Positions 26,850 to 34,594 of a stretch of 64,000 nt of DNA are shown here, in pieces. Every line of letters starts with the position of its first letter. Positions within the stretch are counted from its first letter, which is position 1. Where the stretch lies: assembly GCA_021740645.1 (NCBI GenBank), contig JAIOZL010000019.1, forward strand, positions 1-64,000. The letters are read 5' to 3'. This DNA is from Bacteroidales bacterium. GTDB lineage: Bacteria; Bacteroidota; Bacteroidia; Bacteroidales; JAADJA01. A program made the translations under genes and the position numbers. Below the pieces are notes generated by a model. That model did not search any database. It was not told the origin of the DNA and was given only the letters and a program-made list of their open reading frames with translations.

Positions 26850-28412
26850 ATGAATAAATCAAATAACTTTGGCATTGCAGAAATGCTTGCTACTTTAGGA
26901 ATTCAAGAGATCAATAATGGGGCATCTACCGGTGCTGAATGGCTTGAGACAGAGGGTGAATACCTTGAATCTTACTCCCCCGCTGACGGCAAACTAATTG
27001 CAAAAGTTAAACAAGCCAGTTGGGACGATTATGAAAAGATCATAGAAAAAGCACAGGAAGCCTTTAAATACTGGCGTATGGTGCCAGCCCCCAAAAGAGG
27101 TGAGATTGTAAGGCAAATGGGTGATGAACTCCGAAAATACAAAGAGCCCCTGGGAAAACTGGTTTCATATGAAATGGGGAAAGTTTACCAGGAAGGCCTG
27201 GGTGAAGTTCAGGAGATGATCGACATTGCAGACTTTGCTGTGGGGCAGTCTCGGCAGCTTTATGGCTATACCATGCATTCGGAAAGAGAAAAGCACCGGA
27301 TGTATGAACAATATCATCCTTTAGGGATTGTCGGAGTGATCACGTCCTTTAATTTCCCGGTGGCCGTATGGGCATGGAATACCATGCTGGCTTTGATTGC
27401 TGGTGATGTGGTATTGTGGAAGCCTTCTTCGAAAACGCCACTGGGCGCAATTGCTGTTCATAACATTATGAAAGATGTATTGATCAGAAATAATGTTCCC
27501 GAAGGGGTAATCAACTTAACCGTGGCAAGCTCAAAATATATCGGTGATGATTTTCTTAAAGACAAGCGGGTTCCACTAATCTCTGTAACCGGATCGGTAG
27601 CAGTAGGCAGAAGGGTTGCCCGCCTGGTGGGAGAACGTTTGGGAAAAACCATCCTGGAACTGGGTGGAAATAATGCCATCATTGTATCACAATATGGAAA
27701 TAAAAACCTGGCTTTAAGGGCAAGTCTGTTTGGTGCCGTGGCTACAGCAGGCCAAAGATGTACATCTACACGCCGCTTGTTTATCCACGATTGTATGTAT
27801 GATATTTTTAGAGACAAATTAATAAAATCGTACAAGCAAATAAAAATTGGACATCCTTTGGATGAAAGTATATTTGTGGGGCCCCTGGCCGATAAATCGG
27901 CCGTTGAGGCATTTAAACATGCCCAGGAGCAAGTGGTTAAAGAAGGCGGAAAAATTCTTTATGGCGGACAGGTTCTGGAAGGTGAAGCTTATGAGGCCGG
28001 CACCTATGTTGTGCCTTGTATTGCTGAAGCGGAGAATCATTTTGAGATTGTTCAGGAAGAAACCTTTGCCCCAATCCTTTACCTGATGCGCTACAAAACC
28101 ATCGAAGAAGCAATTGAATTGCACAATGGCGTTCCTCAGGGTTTATCCTCTGCTATCTTTTCTAAAAACATTCATGAAACAGAACGTTTCCTTTCACATG
28201 AAGGTAGCGACTGCGGAATTGCCAATGTTAACATTGCAACCAATGGGGCAGAAATAGGTGGAGCATTTGGCGGTGAAAAGGATACCGGTGGGGGCCGTGA
28301 GTCGGGTTCAGATGCATGGAAAGCCTATATGCGCAGGCAAACCAATACGATTAACTTCAGCACAGAATTGCCTTTAGCACAAGGAATCAGATTTGATGCT
28401 TTTGATGAATAA
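26850..28412 (+). CDS. ALDH7-type aldehyde dehydrogenase (aminoadipate semialdehyde / piperideine-6-carboxylate)
   Basis: This NAD(P)-dependent dehydrogenase of 520 residues has the general base in LELGGNNAIIVS and the catalytic cysteine in TAGQRCTSTRRLFIH. The cofactor-site motif ITSFNFPVAVWAWN, the turn SVTGSVAVGRRVA and the late QEETFAPILYLM block are present. The N-terminal GEYLESYSPADGKLI and the Cys context point to the ALDH7A1/AmaB subgroup, which oxidises alpha-aminoadipate semialdehyde in lysine breakdown. No other lysine-degradation genes are nearby, so the substrate is inferred from the subgroup only. The cytosolic protein appears complete and singly transcribed. Confidence 0.88.
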   Translation: MNKSNNFGIAEMLATLGIQEINNGASTGAEWLETEGEYLESYSPADGKLIAKVKQASWDDYEKIIEKAQEAFKYWRMVPAPKRGEIVRQMGDELRKYKEPLGKLVSYEMGKVYQEGLGEVQEMIDIADFAVGQSRQLYGYTMHSEREKHRMYEQYHPLGIVGVITSFNFPVAVWAWNTMLALIAGDVVLWKPSSKTPLGAIAVHNIMKDVLIRNNVPEGVINLTVASSKYIGDDFLKDKRVPLISVTGSVAVGRRVARLVGERLGKTILELGGNNAIIVSQYGNKNLALRASLFGAVATAGQRCTSTRRLFIHDCMYDIFRDKLIKSYKQIKIGHPLDESIFVGPLADKSAVEAFKHAQEQVVKEGGKILYGGQVLEGEAYEAGTYVVPCIAEAENHFEIVQEETFAPILYLMRYKTIEEAIELHNGVPQGLSSAIFSKNIHETERFLSHEGSDCGIANVNIATNGAEIGGAFGGEKDTGGGRESGSDAWKAYMRRQTNTINFSTELPLAQGIRFDAFDE

Positions 28413-28421
28413 TTTATTTTT

Positions 28422-28793
28422 CTAAAAAGTACTTAACCAGGTTAGTGCAGCATCCTCAGTGGAAAAAACTTTGAATCTGTATTTTGGTATGCTGATCTTC
28501 TTCTCATACATGAAAGCAAGAGCTGTTTCGTATGGACTCGATTCAATTATAGCCTCTATAAACAAGTCAAAATGTTCGAGCACCTCTGCAACAGATTCTG
28601 ATATTTTTACAAAGTCACTATCATCAAACTGGTACTTTGCATCTACTGAATTGAGGATTACTTTTAATTTTGAAGGCAGGGCTTTATTATAGATAAGGGA
28701 AGAATAATACCTTTTAATCTCAGGAATAGTGATCAATCCGGTGAGAGTTGTTTCAAGAATTTTGGTGCCGCTGTTTAATTCAGATCTGATCAT
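28422..28793 (-). CDS. STAS/SpoIIAA-like small protein
   Basis: This 123-residue cytosolic protein has alternating strands and helices and a C-terminal YRFKVFSTEDAALTWLSTF helix. That pattern, an F-x-x-E-x-A-x-x-W-L end, is typical of STAS/SpoIIAA-like proteins common in Bacteroidota. It has no predicted enzymatic residues; the function is unknown. It converges on the ALDH gene, only nine bases away, and has its own good promoter at 28819-28848. Confidence 0.65.
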   Translation of the reverse strand: MIRSELNSGTKILETTLTGLITIPEIKRYYSSLIYNKALPSKLKVILNSVDAKYQFDDSDFVKISESVAEVLEHFDLFIEAIIESSPYETALAFMYEKKISIPKYRFKVFSTEDAALTWLSTF

Positions 28794-28818
28794 AATAAAC
28801 CTGTAAAGTCTTCCTGAT

Positions 28819-28848
28819 CAAAAATAATAAAAATTAGAATATTCCAAT
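28819..28848 (-). promoter_or_regulatory. promoter of the STAS-like gene
   Basis: On the minus strand TTG (28846-28848), 19 bases, then TATTTTTG (28819-28826). It is a full match to the Bacteroidota promoter pattern, about 26 bases before the ATG. Confidence 0.7.
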
Positions 28849-28871
28849 CCGTTAAATTGGGGATAGAAGAA

Positions 28872-29744
28872 TTATTTCTTTAGGTAAACACCAATACTAA
28901 GCAAAGGCGCATGGGCTACAAGATAACCGGAAAAAGCTCCTGAAAGTAGGGCAATGAATCCCATTTTTTTGTCGTTTTTCAACTGTATTTCATAAATGGC
29001 CTTTAATCCAAAGGAAGAATATTCCTGATGATTGGAATAAAGTCCATATTGTTTTTCTGCCGGCGGAGGTTGGGCGTTTCCATCTGTAAAACTTTTATAT
29101 AAACTAACATACGTAATTAACCACATTGGTGCAGAGGGTTTAAACCCTCCTTCAATCCCCAGGTCGAGGTGGTCACTAATGTTATTTGTCCGGAGGATAT
29201 AGGATGCCCAGCTATAAAAATATGTTTTATTCCATCCTCGTCCAAGGCTGATCACAGGGCTAATGGCCCATGCATTATACCCCGAATATAAGCCAGATTC
29301 TTCAGCTTTTGAACTTTGAGCAGGGAGGTCAAATTTGAGTTGTGCCGCCGACACCCATTTTTCTGCAGCGATTTTATATTTAATTCCTAGCTGCGTATTT
29401 CCAAGACTATAAACATTGGCAGCATTGGGAATATCCCGGTCAGGCTTATCAAAATTAGGGTTCAATTTGCCTGTTGATAGCATTTTATAAGGAATGGATA
29501 CAGATAATGCCAGGGAATTTGAAATTCCATATTCACTATAAAATTGCAGGGTGTAGTCTGTTGCTGATCTGGCGGTAGGTATGAGATCTCCGCCCGTATT
29601 GAACAATTCGTTATACTCAGGTATATAGGTGAACGATAAATGTGTGTAGTAATTATTCTGACCAGGTAACCAGGGGCTTTGACTAAGTGAAGAAAAAGAA
29701 AATAGCAAAAAAGACAGGAAGAATAATGATTGAAATTTTTTCAT
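28872..29744 (-). CDS. outer-membrane beta-barrel (transporter-like), last gene of the RiPP cluster
   Basis: This 290-residue exported protein has a signal peptide (MKKFQSLFFLSFLLFSFSSLSQ). The mature part is almost entirely amphipathic strands with aromatic girdles (YYTHLSFTYIP, TLQFYSEYGISNSLALSVSIPYKM, GNTQLGIKYKI) and ends in a strand with SIGVYLKK. It resembles the 12-strand phenol-degradation MetA-like or transporter-like barrels. The gene lies 97 bases after the BufC-type gene on the same strand, with its own -7 box at 29793-29800. A role in passing the metal-binding peptide or metal across the outer membrane is inference from position. Confidence 0.7.
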   Translation of the reverse strand: MKKFQSLFFLSFLLFSFSSLSQSPWLPGQNNYYTHLSFTYIPEYNELFNTGGDLIPTARSATDYTLQFYSEYGISNSLALSVSIPYKMLSTGKLNPNFDKPDRDIPNAANVYSLGNTQLGIKYKIAAEKWVSAAQLKFDLPAQSSKAEESGLYSGYNAWAISPVISLGRGWNKTYFYSWASYILRTNNISDHLDLGIEGGFKPSAPMWLITYVSLYKSFTDGNAQPPPAEKQYGLYSNHQEYSSFGLKAIYEIQLKNDKKMGFIALLSGAFSGYLVAHAPLLSIGVYLKK

Positions 29745-29792
29745 TTGAACCTCTTTGAAAATTACATTTGTTGATTAATGTGGTATATAACT

Positions 29793-29800
29793 CAAATATA
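29793..29800 (-). promoter_or_regulatory. candidate -7 box for the outer-membrane barrel gene
   Basis: TATATTTG on the minus strand matches TAnnTTTG; a TTG lies 24 bases upstream, slightly beyond the usual distance. The barrel gene may therefore be transcribed separately from the RiPP genes as well. Confidence 0.4.
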
Positions 29801-29841
29801 AAGAAGTAAACGTAAATTTTAGCACAAAATTTTAATTCTAT

Positions 29842-30600
29842 TTAGTTGTTGCCGGAGAAGCCCAGAATAAAACCCTTTTCCCTCAGCTTTTTGATAAATT
29901 GAAAAGTATTGGCCATAAGATTTTGATAAGAATCCAGCTCATATTCTTCAACCAGGCTTAAAATGATTTGCCCGATAGTATTTTTTGCGTGAATATTTTC
30001 AAGAAGCAAAGCAAAAAAAAGTGACAGGTCAACAAATTGTACTTTGCCTCCTGGCCTTTCCCTGTATAAAAGCACAAAATAATCAGCTTTATCCTTTTCA
30101 TTTATCATATTCCCATTTTTTAAATGAACGGGATAATTAAGGTGCAAAATTTTATGTTCAGGATTTAATTTCAAAACATCATGTTCTAAATCCCCACTTT
30201 CCAATACATCTGGATACTTAATATCTTCCATCATAAACACCTCTATTTCGGTCCACTCAAAATATAATAAATCCACCAGATATGGATACGTTGATTTTAA
30301 TGGGTGTTCAGATGTTTTATAAAACAAATAGAATTCCTTTGGCATTTGCCAAATCTGACTGGATTTGGATTTATGAGTGCTAAAATAGTAACTCACCAGG
30401 GCTTCCCACTCCTCATCCAGAAGCAGGTCAAAAGTTAATGGAAAAGCAGTTTGCAAACTATCATCAATAACATTGTAAACCAGCCTTCGGTAATGGTGTA
30501 CACGGTCTTTCCTCACCAATAAATTTTCTGACAACTCATTCGTCCGGCAATATTCAGCAAAACTAGATTGTTGCTGGTATGTATCCTGGTTTAGTTTCAT
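29842..30600 (-). CDS. HvfC/BufC-type RiPP maturation partner (DUF2063)
   Basis: This protein is 252 residues from the ATG at 30600; the frame could start at 30636. The N-terminal half matches the DUF2063 domain: FAEYCR, then R-V-H-H-Y-R-R-L-V-Y-N-V-I-D-D-S-L and AFPLTFDLL, followed by W-E-A-L-V-S-Y-Y. The C-terminal half is the companion domain that recognises precursor peptide. In the HvfABC and bufferin pathways this protein forms a complex with the MNIO enzyme and presents the precursor. The start overlaps the end of the maturase gene by 38 bases, consistent with equal synthesis of the two partners. Confidence 0.85.
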   Translation of the reverse strand: MKLNQDTYQQQSSFAEYCRTNELSENLLVRKDRVHHYRRLVYNVIDDSLQTAFPLTFDLLLDEEWEALVSYYFSTHKSKSSQIWQMPKEFYLFYKTSEHPLKSTYPYLVDLLYFEWTEIEVFMMEDIKYPDVLESGDLEHDVLKLNPEHKILHLNYPVHLKNGNMINEKDKADYFVLLYRERPGGKVQFVDLSLFFALLLENIHAKNTIGQIILSLVEEYELDSYQNLMANTFQFIKKLREKGFILGFSGNN

Positions 30601-31420
30601 GTGATAATTTCCAATTTTTTGAAACGATGTGGTCAAGGGTTTCCATCTCTGTTTGAAGATGGGCTAATTCTGGTATGTTAAAATCCCTTTCAAGTAAAAC
30701 TGGCACGGCATTAACCTGTTTGGTAGTGTAATCAAATAGCCTGTAAACTTTATCAATAATATCCTGCCCATGGGTATCAATAATCAGATCCGGCTCAACT
30801 TGTTCATGTCCAGCCATATGGATATAGGAAACCTTATTTAAAGGTAGTCCATCAATAAACTCCTCCGCATCATATTGATGATTAAAAGAATTTACGTATA
30901 CATTGTTTACATCAAGAAGGAGCTTGCAATCAGCTTGTTCTACTATTGCATTAATGAATTCTAACTCTGTCATTTCAGCAGCAACTTCGGTATAATATGA
31001 AACATTTTCGATGGCGATTTTCATTTCAAGAAAATCCTGCACCTGTCTTATTCTTTCGGAAATGTGCTTTACGGCATCCCAACGAAAAGGGATGGGGAGT
31101 AAATCATAGAGGTGTGCATTATCACACTTGCTGTAACTCAGGTGTTCGGAATAAATTTTTATATCATATTCCCGGATAAAACTTTTCACCTTTCTCAAAA
31201 AACCCATATCCATTTCTTCAGGGCTACCTATAGATAAGGAAAGTCCGTGCGAGGTTATGGGATACTTTTCAGCAACTTGTTGAAGCACCTTTTTCCAATA
31301 TCCACCAATATTCATCCAGTTTTCCGGAGCAAGCTCCACAAAAGCCGGCTGAAGTACCTCTGAACTTAAAAATTCATCGGAGAAATCTTTTCTAAAACCT
31401 ATTCCTATCTGGTTTTTCAT
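30563..31420 (-). CDS. MNIO-family (DUF692) RiPP maturase, HvfB/BufB-type
   Basis: This protein is 285 residues from the ATG at 31420 (opening IGIGFR); the frame extends to 31456 without a better start. It is a TIM-barrel multinuclear iron oxygenase with metal-binding positions visible: H58 (SHGLSLS), E92-H93 (SEHLSY), E138-N139 (IENVSY), D170 with N172 (LLDVNN), H201 and H205 (IHMAGHE) and D215 with H217 (IDTHG). Enzymes of this family convert Cys in EGKCG motifs to oxazolone/thioamide or related groups that bind copper. The precursor carrying such motifs is encoded 57 bases upstream and the partner protein overlaps its 3' end. Confidence 0.92.
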   Translation of the reverse strand: MKNQIGIGFRKDFSDEFLSSEVLQPAFVELAPENWMNIGGYWKKVLQQVAEKYPITSHGLSLSIGSPEEMDMGFLRKVKSFIREYDIKIYSEHLSYSKCDNAHLYDLLPIPFRWDAVKHISERIRQVQDFLEMKIAIENVSYYTEVAAEMTELEFINAIVEQADCKLLLDVNNVYVNSFNHQYDAEEFIDGLPLNKVSYIHMAGHEQVEPDLIIDTHGQDIIDKVYRLFDYTTKQVNAVPVLLERDFNIPELAHLQTEMETLDHIVSKNWKLSHETKPGYIPATI

Positions 31421-31435
31421 GAGGTAATAAAATAT

Positions 31436-31463
31436 GCACCGGACAACCTTAGCCACCCGGTGC
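31436..31463 (-). promoter_or_regulatory. hairpin between precursor and maturase genes
   Basis: GCACCGG and CCGGTGC form a perfect seven-pair GC-rich stem around a 14-base loop, in the 57-base gap after the precursor stop. The transcript continues AUAUUUUAUU, only weakly U-rich, so partial termination or mRNA end protection is plausible. Both would make more precursor than enzyme. Confidence 0.6.
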
Positions 31464-31477
31464 TGACAATCATGGAA

Positions 31478-31987
31478 TTAATTGACATTTATTCCGTCGC
31501 CGTCTTTATCTTTTTTCTTTTTGGCGTCTTCTTTCATTTTGTCTCCACATTTACCTTCGCCACATTTGTGCTCGGTTGACTTGCTATCCATTTTTGCATC
31601 TGTTTTAACATCTGATTTTGCATCTGCTTTTACGTCTGCTTTTTTTTCTTCACCACATTTGCCTTCACCGCATTTTTGGTCTTTCGTTTTCATGTCAGCT
31701 GCTTTCATATCTCCAGACTTAGCATCTGCTTTTTTAGCGTCAACAGCTTTAGCATCTTTTGTTTTGGCATCTTTGGCATTTTCACCGCAGCTTATTTCAA
31801 TTGCCCTGATGTCAGTTGAAGCATTATGAAGTAATTCAGCCCTGAGCTCTCCTCCTGATCCAAGTTCAGAATATTTGAAAGTTTCGGTGGCACTTGCATT
31901 CAAAGAGCCAAGTCCAAATACTGATCCGGCAATTATGGTTCCGGATAAAATAATTTTTTTTACTGAGTTTTTTTGTTTATCATTCAT
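31478..31987 (-). CDS. HvfA/bufferin-like metal-binding RiPP precursor
   Basis: This 169-residue exported peptide has a signal peptide of about 33 residues (hydrophobic core IILSGTIIAGSVFGLG, cleavage near ASA). The mature part has five cysteines: C67, C106, C111, C142 and C147. The last four form two KCGEGKCG units, each with one EGKCG motif (108-112 and 144-148), the modification site used by HvfB/HvfC-type enzymes. The rest is low-complexity Lys/Asp/Ala (KDAK, ADAK and similar). The tail has a D-K-D-G-D-G calcium-loop-like stretch. A matching maturase and partner follow. Predicted role: periplasmic sequestration of copper or a related metal. Confidence 0.85.
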   Translation of the reverse strand: MNDKQKNSVKKIILSGTIIAGSVFGLGSLNASATETFKYSELGSGGELRAELLHNASTDIRAIEISCGENAKDAKTKDAKAVDAKKADAKSGDMKAADMKTKDQKCGEGKCGEEKKADVKADAKSDVKTDAKMDSKSTEHKCGEGKCGDKMKEDAKKKKDKDGDGINVN

Positions 31988-32107
31988 GGTATAAAGTTTT
32001 ATTTATGTTTTCATGGGCTTAGTCGAGAGGCAATTTTTTACCTTACAAAAAATACCCTGCTATTTAGTATAATTATAAACAAGCTGGATGAGATTAAGTT
32101 TGATAAA

Positions 32108-32134
32108 TAAAAAAAGCCGCGATAAATCGCGGCT
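32108..32134 (-). terminator. intrinsic terminator after the sigma/anti-sigma genes
   Basis: On the minus strand AGCCGCGAT, two bases, ATCGCGGCT form a nine-pair stem followed by a T run. It ends the regulatory transcript, so the precursor gene needs its own promoter in 31988-32107, plausibly the target of the sigma factor. Confidence 0.85.
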
Positions 32135-32158
32135 CCATAAAGGGCAATATCTTATATT

Positions 32159-32404
32159 TTATTTAGAGATTTCTTCCACGATTCTCATTTTTGACTCCGT
32201 TGGTAGTTTAGTGTGCGTGTGTTGATCTATATGCGTTACTTTTTCATCGATAAACGCATTTTGCTTGGCAAACAGGGCACAAAACTTACACATCGCAAGG
32301 TGCATTTTCAACCTGAATTTATCGTACCACGAAAATTTTTCAAATTTCGCTTTAACCACCATTTGCGTGGCTTCCTCACAACTTATCATCATACCTTTCT
32401 TCAT
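32159..32404 (-). CDS. zf-HC2-like anti-sigma factor (small, soluble)
   Basis: This 81-residue protein carries the zinc-finger signature of anti-sigma factors: ISCEEATQMVVKA, then MHLAMCKFCALF with H-x3-C-x2-C. It lacks a membrane segment, so it is probably a cytosolic metal- or redox-sensing inhibitor. It starts three bases after the stop of the ECF sigma gene, the usual place for its cognate anti-sigma. Loss of zinc or oxidation of the Cys pair could release the sigma factor; that is known for related proteins and inferred here. Confidence 0.8.
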   Translation of the reverse strand: MKKGMMISCEEATQMVVKAKFEKFSWYDKFRLKMHLAMCKFCALFAKQNAFIDEKVTHIDQHTHTKLPTESKMRIVEEISK

Positions 32405-32407
32405 GAT

Positions 32408-32977
32408 TTATACATTTATCCAATTTATTTCCAAACACTTTCTGAGCTGCAATTTTGCCCTGTGAATAATAACCCAATAGTTCGACGCAGTGATTTGAAG
32501 TTCCTTACATATCTCGGTTGTATCCACATCTTCAAGGTGTTTTAGCACAAACGCCATCCGTTGTAAATCATTCAACCCGGTTAAACATTTCTGTAAAACC
32601 ACATAAAATTCCTCCTGATTGAGGGATTGGTCGGCACTAAAATCTACAGCCTGAGGTCTTTGTTCTTTTCTCCAATGACCCTTAGTGTTAAAAAAATCTT
32701 CCGTTGATGCCAATTGGTCAATGCTCTCTTTTTTGTATTCCCTGACTTTTTTACGATAATGGTCAATGATTTTATTCTTCAAAATAGCAATGAGCCAGGT
32801 GCTTGCCTTACTTTTACCTTCAAAGGAAGCATAGTTTCTCAATGCCGAGATAAAGGTTTCCTGAACAAGGTCCTCGGCAATATGCTCATCGTTTACCCTT
32901 GTAATGGCAAAATTGAAAAGGTAATCAGCATGTTGGTTAAAAAGCGACGCTATTTCAGATTTGATGTCTAAAGCCAT
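32408..32977 (-). CDS. ECF RNA polymerase sigma factor
   Basis: This protein is 189 residues from the ATG at 32977; the frame continues upstream only to a TTG. Region 2 is visible as FNFAITRVNDEHIAEDLVQETF and ASTWLIAILKNKIIDHYRKK, split here by other residues, and region 4 as LNDLQRMAFVLKHLE followed by ICKELQITASNYWVIIHRAKL. The NYWVxxHRA form of region 4 is typical of ECF groups paired with zf-HC2 anti-sigma factors. A -7 box (32983-32990) sits so near the ATG that the transcript would be almost leaderless. It likely drives the RiPP genes downstream. Confidence 0.88.
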   Translation of the reverse strand: MALDIKSEIASLFNQHADYLFNFAITRVNDEHIAEDLVQETFISALRNYASFEGKSKASTWLIAILKNKIIDHYRKKVREYKKESIDQLASTEDFFNTKGHWRKEQRPQAVDFSADQSLNQEEFYVVLQKCLTGLNDLQRMAFVLKHLEDVDTTEICKELQITASNYWVIIHRAKLQLRKCLEINWINV

Positions 32978-32982
32978 AGGCC

Positions 32983-32990
32983 CAAAGTTA
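32983..32990 (-). promoter_or_regulatory. candidate -7 box for the ECF sigma gene
   Basis: TAACTTTG on the minus strand ends six bases before the ATG at 32977. If used, it gives an almost leaderless mRNA. No TTG is present at the normal upstream distance, so activity is uncertain. Confidence 0.4.
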
Positions 32991-33139
32991 GAAATAAATA
33001 TTGGCAATACGGCAGCAAAGAAGAATAATTCTAACAAATTTAAAAAGTGGGAGAAAAGGGTTGTTAGATAATAAATTTATTAAAATTCTCTTGTTATCAA
33101 CAAAATAATTTAGCCGACCAAATTCTTAAGGGAAATCCT

Positions 33140-33147
33140 TATTTTTG
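33140..33147 (+). promoter_or_regulatory. candidate -7 box for pyrH
   Basis: TATTTTTG fits TAnnTTTG and lies 26 bases before the pyrH start. No TTG at the consensus distance. Confidence 0.45.
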
Positions 33148-33172
33148 AAATCAATAATGTAATCAAGAAAGT

Positions 33173-33880
33173 ATGAAATATAAACGCATCTTACTAAAAC
33201 TTAGTGGTGAAGCTTTGATGGGAGACAAACAATATGGGATTGATCCCACCCGACTGAATAACTATGCCAAAGAAATTAAAGAGGTGGTTGACTTGGGAAC
33301 ACAAGTTGGAATTGTCATTGGCGGGGGGAATATATTCCGCGGACTTCAGGGAAGTGCAGAAGGGATGGACCGGGTGCAGGGTGATTATATGGGCATGATG
33401 GCTACCATAATTAATAGCATGGCCATTCAATCTGAGCTTGAAAAAGTAGGCGTTGGAGCGGTGTTGTTAACTGGATTTCAAATTGGGCCTGTGTCTGAAT
33501 TGATGAGCCGAAGAAGGGCCATCACCTGTCTGAATGAAGGGAAAGTGGTCATTATAGGAGGAGGGACAGGTAATCCCTACTTTACTACGGATACAGCATC
33601 GGCACTTCGGGGAATAGAAATTGAAGCCGATGTGTATTTAAAAGGTACCCGCGTGGATGGAGTATATACTGCAGACCCAGAAAAGGATTCTTCGGCTACC
33701 AAATACAAAAGCCTGACTTTCGCCGAAGCCTATGAAAAGAAATTGAAGATAATGGATTTAACTGCCTTTACGATGTGCCAGGAAAACAATTTATCCATTT
33801 TAGTGTTTGACATGAATCAAAAGGGAAACCTGAAAAAAGTGGTTGAAGGGGAAGAAATCGGAACATTGATTAAGAACTAA
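33173..33880 (+). CDS. pyrH: UMP kinase
   Basis: This hexameric bacterial kinase converts UMP to UDP with ATP. The 235 residues show the amino-acid-kinase fold: KRILLKLSGEALMG, then IGGGNIFRG, GDYMGMMATIINSMAI, and the GGGTGNPYFTTDTASALR block that binds phosphates. KGTRVDGVYTADP near the end is standard. It precedes frr, as in many bacteria, but with a 130-base gap and a separate promoter-like box before frr. Confidence 0.97.
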   Translation: MKYKRILLKLSGEALMGDKQYGIDPTRLNNYAKEIKEVVDLGTQVGIVIGGGNIFRGLQGSAEGMDRVQGDYMGMMATIINSMAIQSELEKVGVGAVLLTGFQIGPVSELMSRRRAITCLNEGKVVIIGGGTGNPYFTTDTASALRGIEIEADVYLKGTRVDGVYTADPEKDSSATKYKSLTFAEAYEKKLKIMDLTAFTMCQENNLSILVFDMNQKGNLKKVVEGEEIGTLIKN

Positions 33881-33977
33881 ATGCTAAAAGCAATAAAAAG
33901 CGGGAATATTATCAGGGGAAGAAAATGCACTTACTTTAATTTATCAATCAACTATAGAGGTCTTAAATTAAGTTTTT

Positions 33978-33985
33978 TATCTTTG
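33978..33985 (+). promoter_or_regulatory. candidate -7 box for frr
   Basis: TATCTTTG matches TAnnTTTG and lies 25 bases before the frr start, suggesting transcription independent of pyrH. Confidence 0.5.
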
Positions 33986-34010
33986 CATCAGAATTAAAAA
34001 CACAACAGTC

Positions 34011-34574
34011 ATGTTAGAGGAATGCCAGCTTGTTTATGATGACGTAATGGAAAATATGGAGAAATCCATCCATCATCTGCAACGTGAATTTCAATCGATA
34101 AGGGCAGGAAAAGCCAGCCCTAGTATGTTGGATGGAGTTATGGTTGATTTTTATGGGGTATCCACTCCCATTAACCAAACTTCAAATGTAACCTCTCCTG
34201 ATCCCAGGCAGATTATTGTTCAACCGTGGGATAAGAGCCAGATAAGTAATATAGAGAAAGCAATCATGGCGGCAAATCTTGGATTTAATCCAAAAAATGA
34301 AGGGGAAGTCCTCCGGATAATTGTACCGGCCGTTACCGAAGAACGAAGAAAAGACCTGGTAAAACAAGCGAAGTCTGAAGCCGAAGATGCAAAAATTGCA
34401 ATACGTAATTCGCGCAGAAGCGGAAACGACGAAGCCAAACAATTAGAGAAGGAAGGTGTTGCAGAAGACGATGTTAAAAAATTGCAGGATGATATTCAAA
34501 AGTTAACTGATGATTTTGTTTCAAAAGTGGACAAATTGTTTGATGCCAAGGAAAAAGATATAATGACGATATAA
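34011..34574 (+). CDS. frr: ribosome recycling factor
   Basis: This factor splits post-termination ribosomes together with EF-G. The 187 residues match the family: an N-terminal helix with REFQSIRAGKASPSMLD, the YYG-like turn DFYGVSTPINQ, VTSPDPRQIIVQPWD, AIMAANLGFNP and the C-terminal helix with RNSRRSGNDEAK. The ATG is seven bases after a short purine stretch. A strong terminator overlapping the next, converging gene ends the unit. Confidence 0.97.
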   Translation: MLEECQLVYDDVMENMEKSIHHLQREFQSIRAGKASPSMLDGVMVDFYGVSTPINQTSNVTSPDPRQIIVQPWDKSQISNIEKAIMAANLGFNPKNEGEVLRIIVPAVTEERRKDLVKQAKSEAEDAKIAIRNSRRSGNDEAKQLEKEGVAEDDVKKLQDDIQKLTDDFVSKVDKLFDAKEKDIMTI

Positions 34575-34594
34575 GTATTATTTGAAAGAAACTT

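Noticed and set aside
31482-31829. Ser/Phe-rich plus-strand frame opposite the RiPP precursor
   Set aside because: It is the antisense shadow of the Lys/Asp-rich precursor; composition follows directly from the coding strand and no start signals are present.
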